Positions 8,640-20,156 of a stretch of 64,000 nucleotides of DNA are shown piece after piece. The stretch is from Solen grandis. Lineage: Eukaryota; Mollusca; Bivalvia; Adapedonta; Solenidae. The position numbers and the translations under genes are program-made. Location: NCBI GenBank assembly GCA_021229015.1, contig CM037782.1, forward strand, positions 65,410,108 through 65,474,107, read 5' to 3'. The notes beneath the pieces were generated by a model. It saw nothing but the letters and a program-made list of their open reading frames with translations, had not been told where the DNA came from and ran no database searches. Numbering within the stretch: position 1 is the first letter of the stretch; each line of letters starts with the position of its first letter.

Positions 8640-10611
8640 AAATAGCCATTTATGAAAAACATGAATAAGTTTTGTTTGATGACGTAATCACTTAAAATTT
8701 TCTGGACTTTTTGCGCATATTAAGGTACGGCAATATTACTTATTTAAAGTTAATGTTTCCAATCTTATGATCTTCTTAATATATCTTGTTTACAAATCAA
8801 TGCTGTCATAAACAAGTGACACAACATAAATTCCTTAAGGTATGCGTAAGGTTGGCATCAACACTCATGACGTCACACCGTAAGAAGCGATTTTGAATTA
8901 CTCATACAAATTAAAATTAATGATTTCTATATTTCAACGATGTCAAAATTAAGTGACTAAAGGAAAACATCTTTTCTTTTGCAAGGACATGTTTATTCTA
9001 ACGTTCTATTAATCCAGAAAAAATATCTTCGAGAATTCGAACAGGTTTGTATTCACATTTTCAAGCAGGCATTCCATCAAACATAAATATCTGCCATGTT
9101 TGATGACGTCATCACTAGAAATTTTCAAGACATTATGAACGTACTCAGTTTCGACATTTTTGAAAAAGATTAAGTTCATTAGTAAATTGGCTATTTTATA
9201 TTATTTTTTCAACAATTCTGCTTTAGTATGCATGACGTTATAAACACGTCACAAAACAAACATTTCTGGCAGTAAGCATCACTTTAATTTTAACTCTTAT
9301 CAATTCTGAAGATTTAATTAAGATTGACTCAAATTCATGATGCCAGAGCGAGAAAAATCTTTAAAGAATGTTGTTGTTTTTTGTCTTTTTAATGACGTCA
9401 TAACCACGTGACTTAAGAAAATATCTTTCAGAAAAAAGAATGTAAACCTCTATGCCGATATGTTGTCTAATTTCCATGCTTCTTACCCATCGGGAGGCTT
9501 TGTAACATTATAATGTAATTTTAGGACCAGTATTTGAACCTCAGTATTGCCATGATATCTTAAATCTTTTGGATTTTGGAAATTTGAAAGCCAGGTTGCA
9601 CATCTACATGCTAACATACATCTTCTGTGAAAATATCAAGGCAACCCTACTAGAATTGAAGGATTTAGAACGCAAACAAACATTTGAAGCAAGCGTTAAA
9701 TCTGACGTCATTTGATATCATTGAAAATTAAAAATAGATAAATTTATAAATGTTAACTTTTTAATCGCTGTAATATAATTTTCAAAAAGATTGAGTCAAA
9801 AGTCATGACACCACATCGAAAGATATTTTTCAAAATATGCTTTTTGTCGTTTTATGACGTCATAACCACGTGACTTAAGAAAAAATCCTTTAGGAAAAAG
9901 AAGGAATACCTCTAGGCTGATATTCTGTGCAATTTTCATGCTTCTAACGCATCAGGGGGCTTTGTAACATTAAAATGTAATTTTAAGACCAAAGTTCGAA
10001 TCTCGGTATCGCCATGATATCTATATATTTTCGAATTTGGAAATTTGAATGCCATAGTGCACATCTACATCCAAAAATACATCTTCTGTGAAAATATCAA
10101 GATGATCGGACGAAAATTGAAGGCTCTAGAGCGCGAACAAACTTTTGAAGCTGACGTCAAGTCTGACGTCATTTGACATTATTGAAAATTAAAGATAAAT
10201 TAATTTATAATTTTAAACTTTTTAATCCCTGCAATACAATTTTCAAAAGAAATTGAGTCAAAAGTCATGATACCAGAGCAAAGAAACTTTTTTAAAAAGA
10301 TGTTTTTTGTCGTTTTTATGACTTCATAACCACGTAAAAAAACCTTTAGGAAGTAGAAAGAAGACAGCTAGGCCGATATGCTGTCCAATTTTCATGCTTC
10401 TAACCCATTAGGTGGCCTTGTAACATTAAAATATATTTTTAGGACCTAAGTTCGAATCTGAGTTTTGCCATGAAATCTTTATTTGTAAATTTGAATGCCA
10501 AGGTGCACATCTACATCCTAAAATACATCTTCTGTAAAAATATCAAGATGATCGGACCAGAATTTAAGGCTCTAGAGCGCGAACAAACCTTAGAAGCTGA
10601 CGTCAAATCGT
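8640..10611 (+). repeat. TGACGTCA-rich repeat with ~460-bp tandem units
   Basis: A long repeat carries the palindrome TGACGTCA again and again. The core TGACGTCATAACCACGTGAC recurs at 9393 and 9855, and a diverged form at 10319, giving a 462-464 bp unit over the last 1.2 kb. Recurring landmarks in each unit are TTTGTAACATTA, ATCTTCTGTGAAAATATCAAG and GACGTCATTTGA. The same family occurs inverted at 56400-56760 and elsewhere between 52430 and 58800. There is no coding capacity. It is interrupted at 10612 by a SINE. Confidence 0.8.
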
Positions 10612-10885
10612 CACCGGTGGCTGAGTGGTTAGAGCGCCCGCATTGGGAGCGGGAGGTCGTGGTCTCGATCCCCGGCCGCGTGTCGTAAAAAATGGTACTG
10701 TTATATCCCCCTTGCTTGGCGCTCAGCATATAAGAGTAGTTGCAGGACTTGTTGACTCGGTGTCAGGATAATGTGATACAGTGTGGCAGCACTATATCTG
10801 TCTCAAGTAGACATCGTCTCCAAATGACTAAAATACTGTCGGTGAGACGTTAAACCAAACAAACAAATAAACAAACAAAACTTTA
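10612..10885 (+). mobile_element. tRNA-derived SINE (family B, tRNA-Pro-like head)
   Basis: The head (10613-10685) folds as a tRNA: A box TGGCTGAGTGG, a perfect 5-bp anticodon stem CCCGC/GCGGG around a loop with anticodon TGG (proline), and a B-box-like GGTCTCGATCC. A tRNA-unrelated body follows, ending in GTGAGACGTTAAACC and an (AAAC)n tail. A true tRNA gene is unlikely because a long body and A-rich tail follow without a terminator. It sits inside the TGACGTCA repeat, whose related sequence resumes after 10885. I saw no clean target-site duplication. The layout fits molluscan SINEs of the V/Meta type, but that sub-assignment is a guess. Confidence 0.85.
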
Positions 10886-11040
10886 GAAAACTGCAAAAAT
10901 CGGCAAAAACATCTTCATATTTTGTTTTCGCCCTAAAACTTTATGAATCCCAGGCCAATCTTTAAAATGCAGTGGTTCAGTGGTAATGTGCTCGAATTTG
11001 ATCATGAAGGTTTTGGTTTCTTTCGAACCCCATTGTGGCA
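10886..11040. repeat. Continuation of the TGACGTCA repeat family
   Basis: Words such as CTGCAAAAATCGGCAAAAA are the reverse complement of sequence at 54590-54625, which also lies in this family. This indicates that the SINE at 10612-10885 was inserted into the repeat. Confidence 0.5.
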
Positions 11041-11290
11041 AAAGTCACGACCTTCACAAACGCAAAGCACTGGTTGTTGTTGTTGTATTGGGGTTTACCG
11101 TCGCTGCGATAGTATTTCAATCATATAGCGACGTCAAGCTAATTACAGGTGGGGGAATACCCTGAATACACAGAGGTACCCGGGTAGAACCACCGACCTA
11201 CCGCAAGCAAGCTGGAAGGCTTCATCACATGAAAAATCCGAAGTCCCTACCGGGATTCGAACCCACAGCGGTAAGGTGCTGAGAGATTTA
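11041..11290 (-). mobile_element. tRNA-derived SINE (family A), near-complete copy
   Basis: Read on the minus strand: a B box GGGTTCGAATCCCGG near 11252-11266, the family A body shared with positions 1-140, and a conserved 3' part GACGTCGCTATATGATTGAA (near 11115-11134), ending in an (AAC)n tract (11073-11088 on the plus strand as GTTGTTGTTG). The 3' part recurs in the opposite orientation at 19374-19467. Three copies in one window support an interspersed family. Confidence 0.8.
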
Positions 11291-11834
11291 TTAAAGTACT
11301 GGTCCAACCCAGGAAATGTCGATAGGGATTTGTATAAATTGTAAGAAACTTGTTTCCCGATCGATGTAAAATAGATAAGTTAACAAGTTAAAGTAAATGA
11401 TATCCCCAATAGTACTTTATATCCAATTTATTCAATAAGAGTATATTTTATGTCATGTCATACAAAATACTCGGGTACAGATAAATGTCCTGTTATTTCT
11501 ATTTATGTGTCCTTGCACGCGCCAAATACTTGTGTGTGCATATTTGCAATTAATTGATTGCATAATTTGTTTCTACCACTGGCGAGAATTTGTACCAATA
11601 ATGCCTTTGTTGTGTTTTGTAACCTGGTCTCCATTGAAGTCCCTGGAGATTACAAATATGCACGCACTATGTGAATACATTGCCCCGATATGAATAATAT
11701 CTAATCAATGAGCCGCTCGGTGCGACATGCTTCTTTTAGGTACAGGTTGTCACGCCTCTGTGCCTCTTGTCAAAACCACCTAAAACTGAGTGGAGATCAG
11801 AATCGGTGACTTGATATTCTTTTCGTCAATAACA
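11291..11834. other. Non-coding DNA
   Basis: No gene or strong repeat was recognised. The open frame at 11505-11693 has no domain. Confidence 0.4.
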
Positions 11835-11934
11835 NNNNNNNNNNNNNNNNNNNNNNNNNNNNNNNNNNNNNNNNNNNNNNNNNNNNNNNNNNNNNNNNNN
11901 NNNNNNNNNNNNNNNNNNNNNNNNNNNNNNNNNN
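11835..11934. other. Assembly gap (100 N)
   Basis: Exactly 100 N, the conventional placeholder for a gap of unknown size. It falls at the left edge of a tandem array, a likely cause of the break. Confidence 0.99.
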
Positions 11935-14900
11935 TAGGTCAGGAGTTATAACCCTTTTAATATTCAAAAAATGACATATTTCACTTTGTTTACACTCTAG
12001 CAACTTCATCTTTTGAGCAAACATCTTAAAACTTTATGACAATGCTTATGACCATAATGTCTCGATTGAGTTTGAATATGGCTGAGATCGGTCAATTAGG
12101 TCAGGAGTTGAGCCCCTTTTAATATAAAAAAAATGCCAGATTTCACTTTGTTTACCTCTAGCATTTATTTTTAGCAATCATCTTCAAACTTTATGGCAAT
12201 GCTTATGACCATAATGTCTCGATTGAGTTTGAATATGGCTGAGATCGGTCAATTAGGCCAGGAGTTATGCCTCTTTCAATATTAAAAAAATGCCATATTT
12301 CACTTTGTTTACACTCTAGCATCGTCATTTTTTTAGCAATCATCTTCAAACTTTATGCAATGTTTATGACCATAATGTCTCATTGAGTTCGATTATGGCT
12401 GAGATGGGTCGATTAGGTCAGGAGTTATAACCCTTTTAATATTAAAAAATAATCTTCAAACGTTATTGCAATGCTTATGACCTTAATGTCTCGATTGAGT
12501 TCGATTATGGCTGAGATGGGTCGATTAGGTCAGGAGTTATAACCCTTTTAATATTCAAAAAATGACATATTTCACTTTGTTTACACTCTAGCATTTTCAT
12601 CTTTTGAGCAATCATCTTCAAACTTTATGGCAATGCTTATGACCATAATGTCTCGATTGAGTTTGAATATGGCTGAGATCGGTCAATTAGGTCAGGAGTT
12701 AAGCCCCTTTTAATATAAAAAAAATGCCAGATTTCACTTTGTTTACACTCTAGCATTGTCATCTTTTGAGCAATCATCTTCAAACTTTATGGCAATGCTT
12801 ATGACCATAATGTCTCGATTGAGTTTGAATATGGCTGAGATCGGTCAATTAGGCCAGGAGTTAAGTTCCTTTTAATATAAAAAAATGCCAGATTTCACTT
12901 TGTTTACGCTCTAGCATCTATATTATTTTAGCAATCATCTTCAAACTTTATGACAATGTTTATGACAATAATGTCTCATTTGAGTTGGATTATCGCTAAG
13001 ATCAGTCGATTAGGTCAGGAGTTATGCGCCTTTTAATATTCAAAAAATGCCAGATTTCATGATGTTTACACTCTAGCATCTCATCTTTTGAGAAAACATC
13101 TTCAAACTTTATGGCAATGTTATGACCTAATGTCTCATTGAGTTCGATTATGGCTGAGATCAGTTGATAGGTCAGGAGTTATGCCCTTTAATATTAAAAA
13201 AATCCAATTTCATTTGTTTACACTCTAGCATCGTCTTTTTTTTTTCCCGATTATGGCTGAGATCAGTTGATTAGGTCAGGAGTTATGCCCCTTTTAATAT
13301 TAAAAAAATACCAGATTTCATGATGTTTACACTCTAGCATTGTCATCTTTTGAGCAAACATCTTCAAACGTTATGCAATGCTTATGACCTTAATGTCTCG
13401 ATTGAGTTTGATTATGGCTGAGATGGGTCGATTAGGTCAGGAGTTACATGTGTATAACCCTTTTAATATTCAAAAAATGACATATTTCACTTTGTTTTCT
13501 TAAAACTTTATGACAATGCTTATGACCATATTGTCTCGATTGAGTTTGAATATGGCTGAGATCGGTCAATTAGGTCAGGAGTTAGCCTTTTAATATAAAA
13601 AAAATGCCAGATTTCACTTTGTTTACCTCTAGCATTTCACTTTGAGCAATCATCTTCAAACTTTATGGCAATGCTTATGACCATAATGTCTCGATTGAGT
13701 TTGAATATGGCTGAGATCGGTCAATTAGGTCAGGAGTTAAGTTCCTTTTAATATAAAAAAATGCCAGATTTCACTTTGTTTACGCTCTAGCATCTTCATT
13801 ATTTTAGCAATCATCTTCAAACTTTATGACAATGTTTATGACAATAATGTCTCATTGAGTTATTATGCTAGATCAGTGATAGGTCAGGAGTTATGCCCTT
13901 TAATATTAAAAAATGCCAGATTTCATTGTTTACACTCTAGCATCTTCATCTTTTGAGAAAACATCTTCAAACTTTATGGCAATGCTTATGACCTTAATGT
14001 CTCGATTGAGTTTGATTATGGCTGAGATCAGTTGATAAGGTCAGGAGTTATGCCCCTTTCAATATTAAAAAAATGCCATATTTCACTTTGTTTACACTCT
14101 AGCATCGTCATTTTTTTAGCAATCATCTTCAAACTTTATGGCAATGCTTATGACCTAAATGTCTCGATTAAGTTCGATTATGGCTGAGATCAGTTGATAA
14201 GGTCAGGAGTTATGCTCCTTTCAATATTAAAAAAATGCCAGATTTCACTTTGTTTACGCTCTAGCATCTTCATTATTTTAGCAATCATCTTCAAACTTTA
14301 TGACAATGTTTATGACAATAATGTCTCATTTTTATCGCAAATCATTCGCCTTTTAATATTAAAAAAATGCCAGATTTCATGATGTTTACACTCTAGCATC
14401 TTCATCTTTTGAGAAAACATCTTCAAACTTAATGGCAATGCTTATGACCTTAATGTCTCGATTGAGTTCGATTATGGCTAAGATCAGTTGATAAGGTCAG
14501 GAGTTATGCCCCTTTCAATATTAAAAAAATGCCAGATTTCACTTTGTTTACACTCTAGCATCGTCATTTTTTTAGCAATCATCTTCAAACTTTATGACAA
14601 TGTTAATGACCATAATGTCTCATTTGAGTTCGATTATGGCTGAGATCGGTCAATTAGGTCAGGAGTTAAACCCCTTTTAATATTAAAAAAATGCCAGATT
14701 TCATTTGTTTACCTCTAGCATCTTCATCTTTTTAGCAATCATCTTCAAACTTTATGACAATGTTTATGACCATAATGTCTCATTTGAGTTCGATTATGGC
14801 TGAGATCGGTCAATTAGGTCAGGAGTTAAACCCCTTTTAATATAAAAAAATGCCAGATTTCACTTTGTTTACGCTCTAGCATCTTCATTATTTTAGCAAA

Positions 14901-15241
14901 CATCTTAAAACTTTATGGCAATGCTTATGACCTAATGTCTCGATGAGTTTGATAGCTGAGATGTATTAGGTCAGGAGTTATGCCCCTTTTAATAAAAAAA
15001 ATGAGATTTCACTTTGTTACTCTTTATGAGCAATCATCTTCAAACTTTATGGCAATGCTTATGACCTTAATGTCTCGACTGAGTTTGATTAAAGCTGAGA
15101 TCTGTTGATTAGGTCAGGAGTTATGCCCCTTTCAATACAAAAAATGTAAGATTTCACTTTGTTTACTCTCTAGCATCTTTATTTCTTAAGCAATCATCTT
15201 TCTCAGGTGAGCGACCAAGGGCCATCTTGGCCCTCTTGTTT
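11935..15241 (+). repeat. ~160-bp tandem array with AGCTCACC-family right end
   Basis: About twenty diverged units of 155-165 bp, each with GGTCAGGAGTTATG, CCAGATTTCACTTTGTTTAC, ACTCTAGCATC, ATCATCTTCAAACTTTATG and ATGACCATAATGTCTC in that order; several units carry small deletions. The array ends in the family's right terminus: GGTGAGCGA, then a hairpin GGGCCATCTTGGCCC (around 15219-15233), then CTCTTGTT. The same units and the same terminus recur at 56790-57506. The left end is missing because of the gap. I interpret this as a non-autonomous element whose core has expanded. Confidence 0.85.
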
Positions 15242-15242
15242 A

Positions 15243-15930
15243 GTATAACATCTCGGTAATACCGACCTGTAACACTTTTGCCCTTTGGCATGGGACTTTG
15301 TACAGCTATACCATCACATGAGAAGAATATGCAATGAAGGACCTTCTTTGTGCTCATTGTCCTTCTGGCAACTACAGGCCTTCTACCATGTTTGGTTTGC
15401 CATATTTTGTTTCCAATTTATCTGACTGATTCAAAATAGTGAACCCATGTTTTGTCACCAGTAACAATGTTTGCAAATTGTCATTGATTAATGTTTGGAA
15501 ACATTTTGGGCAATTGCTTAGCGGTTTGTAATCATACCCTATTTTGGTCATCTGTCAATATATGGGGTATCCATCTGGCAGAAATCTTTCAAAATGAAAT
15601 GCACCCGCGATAGTGATGTGCCAACAGCTTTGGCAATATCTCAAATCATGTACCTGCCATCACTTTCAATTATTTCCCTGACTTTGGAGACATTTGTCTT
15701 ACTGTCACAGGTTGGCCAGATTTTGCTGCATTTTTGACAGGACTGTGTCAGAAATTTCTTTCGCCACCTACAAACTGTCTCATTAGATACCTTATCAGAC
15801 CCATAAACTTTCCCCAATTCAGTAAAAATCAGCTTTACCGAATGACCGAGTTTTGTGCCAACTTTAATATAAGCTCTAATTTCTTCAATATTCTCAACCC
15901 GTTTCCCAACCATTCTTACAACAGTGGTCA
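15243..15930 (-). pseudogene. mariner-type transposase, truncated and frameshifted
   Basis: On the minus strand, starting at a Met near 15916, the HTH-bearing N-terminus reads IRAYIKVGTKLGHSVKLIF ... SNETVCRWRKKF. After frame changes come DIAKAVGTSLSRVHFILK and VTGDKTWVHYFE, where the first catalytic Asp (GDxTW) is kept but the usual Glu is Lys. Then follow MSTKKVLHCIFFSCDGIAV and PKGKSVTGRYYRDVILNK. The frame then runs directly into the right terminus of the tandem-array element at 15205-15241, so the C-terminal part, with the remaining catalytic residues, is lost. Several stops are present. This is a dead DDD-type mariner copy. Confidence 0.88.
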
Positions 15931-16094
15931 ATGATATTGGCTCTATTAAAATTACTGTGTTGAGCTTAAGGCTCATGTTTATACCATTAGAAAGGTATTG
16001 AATAGAGCTATTTAAGCGTATCAACATCCATGAAATCGTGCAAAGCGTTAACGCGCTGTGGTACAATACACATTACATATCGAACAATCCCCTG
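15931..16094. other. 5' flank of the mariner relic
   Basis: The flank includes CGTTAACGCGCTGTGG near 16050. I could not identify mariner terminal inverted repeats or a TA duplication. Confidence 0.35.
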
Positions 16095-16999
16095 ACTACA
16101 TGCATGTATATAGTACAAATTTGAAAAATCATCTTGTTTAAAAGTACTGGCTGTATTTCAAAGTTTTTTGGCACAGATGTTCCTTGCATCACTTTCTACC
16201 AAGATTGTAATAATTATTTGTATTGGTCAAAAAACATGACCACTAGGTGGACAGAGCTTGTTTTCCTTATATGTATATAGTACAAATTTGAAAATTCTTC
16301 TTGTCAAAAAGTACTTTGATTTCAAATTTTTGGCACAGATAGTTCTTGGGTGACTTGCAGCCAAGATTATGAAAATTAAAATGATCTGTCTGAAAACATG
16401 GCCACTAAGGGTGAAGCCTGTTTTCTTTTAATGTATTTAGAGCAAATTTGAAAAATCTTCTTTTCTAAAAGTACTGGCTGAATTTCAAAGATTTTTTGTA
16501 CAGATGTTCCTTGGGTCCTAATGTCAAACAAGATTGTTTAAATTATTTGGATTTGTCAAAAAAGCTTTCCTTATATGTATATAGTACAAATTTGAAAAAT
16601 CTTCTTTTCCAAAAGTACTGGCTGAATTTCAAAAAAAATTTGCACAGATGTTTCTTGGGTCACTCTCTATCATGATTGTAAAAATATATTAGGATCGTTA
16701 AAAATACATGGACGTTAGGGGGCAGAGCCCATTTTCCTTATATGTATATAGTACAAATTTAAAAAATCTTTGTGTCCAAATGTGCATGTTGGATTTCAAA
16801 GTTTTTCAGCACAGATGTTCCTTGGGTCACTCTCTATTTAGATTGTCAGAATTATTTGGATCTGTCTGGAAATATGGCTGGCAGGGGGCAGAACCGATTA
16901 TCCATAGTATCTTAAGATATTGCTGTTTCTTTTCCACCCCCAAATACCTGGTTCATAGATGAGCAATATCATGGCCATCATGGCCCTCTTATCTTATTT
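16095..16999 (+). repeat. ~160-bp tandem element with AGCTCACC-family right end
   Basis: Five or six units carry TATGTATATAGTACAAATTTG, AAAAGTACTGGCTGAATTTC and CACAGATGTTCCTTGGGTCA. The right end is GGCCATCATGGCCCTCTT near 16972-16990. The unit sequence matches parts of the elements at 22284-23588 and 24593-25748, so these share a core. A second diverged right end (GCGCCATGATGGCC) follows at about 17090-17112. Confidence 0.8.
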
Positions 17000-17199
17000 A
17001 GTCTGGATAGAAACTTTAGACTATGTAAAATCAAGTAACCTGAATTGTCTTATTTAGTTGAAGTTAAATTACTCTGATGAGCATTCTAGCGCCATGATGG
17101 CCTTTTTGTTCTTACATAAATATACTCTTTAAACTATTTTAAAACATACAGTTGATAAAAGATCCTGTAGAATGATTTTTCCATTTGTTCACAAAGTCA

Positions 17200-17600
17200 T
17201 AACAAATCTTTGACATATTGGCCCTTATTAGAGCCACACACCTTGGTATGGATGCCCTATAGTAATCACCCTGTCCGTCAGTCTGTCATGCCGTTTTGTC
17301 TGCTAACTCAAATAGTTTTCATTGGATCTTCACCAACTTTGCTGAAAATGTTTGTAGGTATACAATCTAGGCCAGCACAATAACCTGCCAAATTGCTCAA
17401 GGCATTTCAGAGTTATGGCCCTTGAATTAAGCACAATTGGACATTTCAGTTTTGTCCACTCTCTACATCAAACATTTCTTTTTGGATCTTCAATAAATTT
17501 GCTGAAAATGTATGAAGGTATAAAATCTAGGTCAGGTTAAATAAATACTAAAATGTTCTTGACACTTGAAAGTTATTATTATAGCCCTTAAAATAGACAA
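17200..17600 (+). repeat. Diverged GTCCGTC-type element fragment
   Basis: The sequence CTATAGTAATCACCCTGTCCG near 17262 matches the block that follows the left hairpin in the AGCTCACC family. Two diverged units of about 170 bp follow (TTGGATCTTCA, TTTGCTGAAAATGT). No matching right end was found. Confidence 0.6.
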
Positions 17601-18112
17601 AATGGCCTATGTTATATTTCCCACATTTTGTTTCTAGCAAAGTATGTTTAGTATAGTTCACACTGCTACAGGAAATAACTTATTACAATACATAGGTGAA
17701 AATATGTTACTGCTTAAACATTAAGAAACCCTGTTGCATTATTTTGCTTACTTATATGCTATGCTATTTCCTCTCAACCTCCCCCCTCCCCTAACACTTT
17801 TATCATGTGGTGTATAGTATTTTTGTTTACTGTAGAAAAAACTCTCCCCCCCCCTTACACACACACATACATACACAAATAAAGGAAGCTCTTTTATAGT
17901 ATAGACCTAGCATGATTTCATTGATAAATGTACTCATGTAAGTCTCTTTTATGTGAGGGAAATTAATGACCTTAGAGTAAATAATATATATATACATTAT
18001 TTAATTATGACAGTGACTTATAGGCCCATTGGGTCTGGTGTTTTGTAAACTCATCATTTTTTTGCCTGTACTTGTCTAGTTACTCTAGAAACACACTTAC
18101 TTTTACACACAG
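17601..18112. other. Non-coding DNA with simple sequence
   Basis: C-rich runs near 17780-17850 and a short (CA)n stretch near 17860. No gene was recognised. Confidence 0.4.
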
Positions 18113-18168
18113 GGCGTACCAATCTGGATCAGAGGGCGCATCTCGGATGGAGCGAACACATGCTGCAG
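18113..18168 (+). CDS. Possible upstream exon of the VAMP-like gene
   Basis: A 56-base segment is flanked by a good acceptor (ACTTTTACACACAG) and a GTATTT donor, and is notably GC-richer than the surrounding introns. In the frame that leaves one base it reads AYQSGSEGASRMERTHAA. It would join in phase to an alternative acceptor at 26094-26095 in the next candidate exon. The evidence is splice signals, composition and phase only. It could instead be untranslated, or belong to another transcript. Confidence 0.35.
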
Positions 18169-18236
18169 GTATTTGACTATCCCATCTGTCCTTCCGTCTT
18201 TAAATGATTTATGATTACTATCAGTATTTGAAGTTT

Positions 18237-19570
18237 TTAGCTCACCAGAGCACAACCTGCTCAAGGTGAGCTATTGGGATCACCCTCCGTCCATCATCTG
18301 TCATTGAACAGTGTGCTTTAAAAGACATCTCCTCTAAAACCGACTGGTAGAAATTAAACTTGGCATGAATGATCCTTGGGTGAACCTTCACAAAAATTGC
18401 TAAACTTAATCCATGCAGAACTCTGGTTGCCATGGCAACCAACACCATTTTATTTTAAAAACTTTAACAATCATCTTCTCTGAAACTGATAGTGAGAATT
18501 TAATTTCCTTTGGCACAAACGGTCACCTCATAGTCATCTACCATACTACTAAAATGAAGTTCATCCCTTAAAAAATGAGGCCCCTCAGGGTTGGCAAGTT
18601 TCCTTATATACTCTATAGAGAAAATTTCAAAAATCATCTTCGCTGAAACCAATGATCAGAATTTAATTTTGTTTGGCACAAATAGTCATCTAATTTTGTT
18701 CAACCATATTTGCTAAACTACAGTTGATTCCTTGAAAATTGAGGCCCCCTCAGAGTTGGTCCATATATACACCCAATATAGAAATTTTCAATATTTAATA
18801 TTTAATATTAAAAAATGCCAGATTTCAATTTTGTGTACACTCTAGCATCTCTCTGAAACCAATGGTCAGAATTTAATTTCATTTGGCACAAATGGTCACC
18901 TAATTTTTCTCTACTATATTTGCTAAAATCAAGTTGATCCCTAAAAAAATGAGGCCCAAAACCCAAACCATTGCTTTTAGTTTCCTAAGGAAGATAATCA
19001 ACATTTTATTTTGAAACTCTAATAAATACAGAATATTGAGTAACTCCTCTAGTATCTTCATTTCTTCAGCAATCTTAATCAAACTTTATGACAGTGTTTA
19101 TAGCCATAATCTCTCAGCCCTGTTCGATTATGGCTGATATCCACCCTTTGGGTCTGGAGTTGTTGCCCTTGAATGATAAAATTATACCAGATTCACTTTG
19201 TGTACACTCTTTCATTTTTATTTTTTAATCAGTTTTCTTCAAACTTCATGACAATGTTTATAAACATAACCCCTCAGCCAAGTTTTAATATGGCTGATAT
19301 CTGCCCTGCAGGTCTGGAGTTATGGCCCTTGAATGATTAAAAATTCTAGATTTCACTTTGTGTACTCGGGGTCTTCCTCCACCTGTAATGAGCTGGACGT
19401 CGCTATATGATTGAAATACTATCGCAGCAACGGTAAACTCCAATACAGCAAAAACAACACTGTAGCATCTTCATTTCTTAATCAGTCTTCTTCAATCTTC
19501 ATGACAATATTTATAGCCAAATTTTCTTACTAAGTTTGATTATGGCTGTTATCCTTTGTGCACCAGGTCA
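18237..19570 (+). repeat. AGCTCACC-family element, interrupted
   Basis: The left hairpin is AGCTCACCAGAGC...GGTGAGCT (18239-18270), then CTATTGGGATCACCCTCCGTCC. Diverged units of about 155 bp follow, mixing the 18480-18960 type and the CCAGATTTCACTTTG type of the 11935 array. A SINE (19374-19467) interrupts a unit between CACTTTGTGTAC and TAGCATCTTC. No right terminus was seen. Confidence 0.75.
19374..19467 (+). mobile_element. SINE family A, 3' half
   Basis: This carries GGGGTCTTCCTCCACCTGTA, GACGTCGCTATATGATTGAA and an AAC-type tail, the same order as the family A copy at 11041-11290 read on its own strand. The head is missing. It splits a tandem unit, so it inserted after that array formed. 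Confidence 0.75.
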
Positions 19571-20156
19571 TTTTTTACAGTGAATGCCTGTAGCGTATTG
19601 AAACGGGTAAAAAATTGTTGCCTTAGAAAAGGGCCAATCTTTACAGCAATTCCCTGAAACGTTATGAGATGGGTGCTTTTTTTGCAGGTTTAATACCAGA
19701 CGTGAGATTCAACATATTTTTAGTAAAAAATACGTTTGACAATGTTAAAATTAACCCAAGTATGTTTTATCAGGTTGTCGCTCAACTGTTTTTCAACTTT
19801 GAACATGTTAACCTTCATTTGTGGACACAATTAAACTACTGCAGCATATGAAAACATATGTAAAGGCTATAAATAAATGCAAAATTTTTTTGTAATCAGT
19901 TTTTTTGTTAAATATTAAAACACCTGTAGTGTATAAGTGCGTAAAATAAGACAATCAATAATGATCAATAATTTAAAGATAATCAATATAATTTATTAGT
20001 TTTAATAGTTTATTCTAATGATCTTTCAATTGGTAATCCACAGCAACATAAAAATAAACATTCAAACTCGTAAAAAGTGATTTTATTCAATTTAATAATT
20101 CCAGATAATTTGAATTTTTGATGAAAATTAGCAATTTTACATTTTTATTCATTTTA
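19571..20156. other. Non-coding AT-rich DNA
   Basis: No gene was recognised; the open frame at 19669-19851 has no domain. Confidence 0.4.

Noticed and set aside
10612..10690. Functional tRNA-Pro gene
   Set aside because: The tRNA-like head is followed by a SINE body and A-rich tail without a Pol III terminator close behind.
11797..12024. 75-codon minus-strand frame across the N gap
   Set aside because: The frame is open only because N codons are not read as stops.
15163..15242. Mariner C-terminus RAKMALGRSPEKD
   Set aside because: These residues are translated from the right-end hairpin of the adjoining tandem element, not from mariner.
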